Source of the DNA: Myxococcales bacterium
GTDB taxonomy: Bacteria > Myxococcota_A > Polyangia > Nannocystales > Nannocystaceae
Direction: 5' to 3'
Assembly: GCA_020431135.1 (NCBI GenBank)
Contig: JAGQIT010000440.1
Location: 587 to 8,099 of the forward strand
DNA length: 7,513 nt
Below are positions 6,623 to 7,513 of this stretch, piece by piece (position 1 is the stretch's first letter; each line of letters begins with the position of its first letter). Below the pieces are notes generated by a model. That model did not search any database. It worked only from the letters and a program-made list of their open reading frames with translations, and had not been told where the DNA came from. Position numbers and translations under genes: made by a program.

Positions 6623-6636
6623 TATAGGGATGTGCG
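6623..6636 (+). promoter_or_regulatory. -10-like box and Shine-Dalgarno-like AGGGA, SRPBCC gene
   Basis: TATAGG (6623-6628) lies 8 nt before the ATG at 6637. AGGGA (6626-6630) overlaps it, 6 nt from the ATG, an acceptable ribosome-site spacing. The two readings compete: a leaderless or near-leaderless start, or a true ribosome site with a promoter further upstream. CTGGCG stands 17 nt before TATAGG (6600-6605). Confidence 0.42.
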
Positions 6637-7107
6637 ATGGCAGAGCGCTTCGTCCGAACCCTCGAGCTCCCGGTCCCGGTCGCGATCCTCTGGGCCTTCC
6701 ACGAGCGCCCCGACGCCTTCGCGCTCCTCCAGCCGCCGTGGGAGAACGCGGAGGTGATCGAGCTCCCGCGCTCGCTCGAGGTCGGCGCGCGGGCGGTGCT
6801 GCGGGCCCGCGTCGGCCCCCTCTCGACGCGCATCGAGGCCGAGCACATCGCCTACGAGGCGGGGCGCAGCTTCACCGACACCATGCGCAAGGGCCCCTTC
6901 CGAGCGTGGGTTCATGAGCACCTGTGCGAGCCGACCGCCGAGGGCTCGCGGCTCACCGACACGATCGACTACGCGCTGCCGCTTGGCGCCCTCGGGTCGC
7001 TCTTCGGCGGCTGGGCCGTGCGCCGCCGCCTCGACCGGATGTTCGCCTACCGCCACGAGGTCACCCGCCGCGAGTGCCTGGCGATGGCCGCCGAGGCCGG
7101 CGTGTGA
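6637..7107 (+). CDS. SRPBCC (START/Bet v1-like) family protein
   Basis: A 156-residue single-domain protein of the SRPBCC helix-grip fold, at the family's usual length. It opens with a beta strand (RFVRTLELPVP), then an AILWAFHERPDAFALLQPPWE segment spanning residues 16-36, which is typical of the SRPBCC subgroup related to the domain fused to TIGR01777/YfcH epimerases. It continues with the strand motif FTDTMRKGPFRAWVHEH (79-95) and ends in the long C-terminal helix carrying RRLDRMFAYRH (130-140). Members bind a hydrophobic ligand in a central cavity; the ligand here is unknown and no catalytic residues can be named. There is no signal peptide, so it is cytoplasmic. ATG at 6637 is supported by AGGGA 6 nt upstream. 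It is divergent from the lipoprotein gene and ends 9 bp from the 3' end of the Cys-rich gene; neither neighbour suggests a role. Confidence 0.86.
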   Translation: MAERFVRTLELPVPVAILWAFHERPDAFALLQPPWENAEVIELPRSLEVGARAVLRARVGPLSTRIEAEHIAYEAGRSFTDTMRKGPFRAWVHEHLCEPTAEGSRLTDTIDYALPLGALGSLFGGWAVRRRLDRMFAYRHEVTRRECLAMAAEAGV

Positions 7108-7116
7108 GCGCGGATC

Positions 7117-7513
7117 CTACGACTCGACGGCGCAGAGCCCGACGTGCTCGTATGCCGGGTTCTCGCCCGGCTCGTAGAGCGCGATGCAAGCGAGGCCCTC
7201 GGGACAGGCGCCCTCGACGTTGACGTCGCAGTAGGGCGTGCAGCAGTCCGAGCTCCTGCACTCCGGCAGCCAGCCGTCCAATACACACTCGTAGCCTGCG
7301 GAGCAGTTGTACAGGTGGTCGCAGGGGTCGAGGTAGCCGCCTACGTCGCCCGCCGTGTCGAGCATGCAGGCGTAGCCGAGCAGGACGGCCCGGCAGGCGT
7401 CGCCCTCGGGGCAGTCCTGCGCGACCGGGTCGCACATCGGTCGACACACGGGGTTGAACGACTCACGGAAGCCGACGCAGATGTAGCTGTCCGGGCACTT
7501 CAGGTTCCGGGTG
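7117..7513 (-). CDS. Cys-rich secreted-type protein, C-terminal part (partial)
   Basis: The frame is open from the window edge (T-R-N-L-K-C-P-D at 7512-7489) to TAG at 7119-7117, giving 131 residues with 17 cysteines. The 5' end lies outside. The GTG at 7449 is internal, since the sequence before it keeps the same Cys-rich style. Repeated CPEGxxC units (DCPEGDAC, ACPEGLAC) and the ending DCCTPYC ... EPGENPAYEHVGLC resemble a large paralogous family of exported proteins in Nannocystaceae-type myxobacteria, often mislabelled ribulose phosphate epimerase. That resemblance is from memory. The even cysteines and EGF-like spacing suggest a disulfide-stabilised extracellular or outer-membrane lipoprotein domain. 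The signal peptide and lipobox would be upstream and cannot be checked. Function unknown. It converges on the SRPBCC gene with 9 bp between stops. Confidence 0.82.
   Translation of the reverse strand, partial: TRNLKCPDSYICVGFRESFNPVCRPMCDPVAQDCPEGDACRAVLLGYACMLDTAGDVGGYLDPCDHLYNCSAGYECVLDGWLPECRSSDCCTPYCDVNVEGACPEGLACIALYEPGENPAYEHVGLCAVES

Noticed and set aside
5505..6848. 447-codon minus-strand frame covering the intergenic region and parts of two genes
   Set aside because: It is antisense to the SRPBCC gene and out of frame with the lipoprotein, and is Arg/Pro-rich. Only the short stretch near 6516-6542 looks coding, and that is reported separately.
7447..7449. GTG at 7449 as the true start of the Cys-rich protein
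   Set aside because: The same frame continues to the window edge with cysteines and family-like sequence (KCPDSYICVG), so the gene starts outside the window.
1..7513. CRISPR array, tRNA/rRNA, insertion sequence, prophage or defence genes
   Set aside because: No regularly spaced repeats, cloverleaf-like segment, transposase motif or terminal inverted repeats were seen on reading both strands.

Overview
The window is very GC-rich and gene-dense, with almost every codon ending in G or C. It looks like a myxobacterial-type chromosome (Myxococcota/Polyangia). The best taxonomic hint is the cysteine-rich secreted-type protein entering at the right edge, which resembles a paralogous family I associate with Nannocystis, Plesiocystis and Enhygromyxa. 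A Pro/Ala-rich lipoprotein and a free-standing leucine-rich-repeat protein fit the same picture. The assignment is inference; there is no rRNA or other marker here.

Layout. Bases 1-32 may hold the last codons of a plus-strand gene, followed by a small GC hairpin. Four minus-strand genes then occupy 78-6358. In their direction of transcription they are: an orphan lipoprotein (6358-4811); a YgfK-like flavin/iron-sulfur oxidoreductase (4710-2632); an M20-family Zn-dependent N-carbamoyl-amino-acid/allantoate-type amidohydrolase (2687-1395), overlapping the oxidoreductase; and an LRR protein (1331-78). A 278-bp divergent region (6359-6636) separates the lipoprotein from a plus-strand SRPBCC-domain protein (6637-7107). 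The SRPBCC gene converges, with a 9-bp gap, on the 3' end of the Cys-rich protein gene (7513-7117, incomplete).

The metabolic core is the overlapping pair. The oxidoreductase keeps the dihydroorotate/dihydropyrimidine-dehydrogenase-like barrel and the C-terminal two-cluster ferredoxin of Escherichia coli YgfK, but lacks the GltD-like FAD/NAD(P)H domain that sits between them in YgfK. Its partner gene encodes a complete metal-dependent decarbamoylase. Together they suggest redox conversion of a heterocyclic or ureido N-compound (purine or pyrimidine catabolism) coupled to hydrolysis of an N-carbamoyl intermediate. Substrate and electron donor are unknown.

The most interesting non-coding signal is a TATNNT-like (-10) hexamer 6-8 nt upstream of the chosen start codon of all four genes that begin a transcription unit here. 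This spacing is expected of leaderless mRNAs. The downstream, overlapping amidohydrolase gene lacks it. The pattern also helps choose the GTG start of the lipoprotein and the ATG at 4710. A short coding-like stretch with a frame break (6443-6545) may be a gene remnant. I see no tRNA, rRNA, CRISPR array, insertion sequence or prophage gene.
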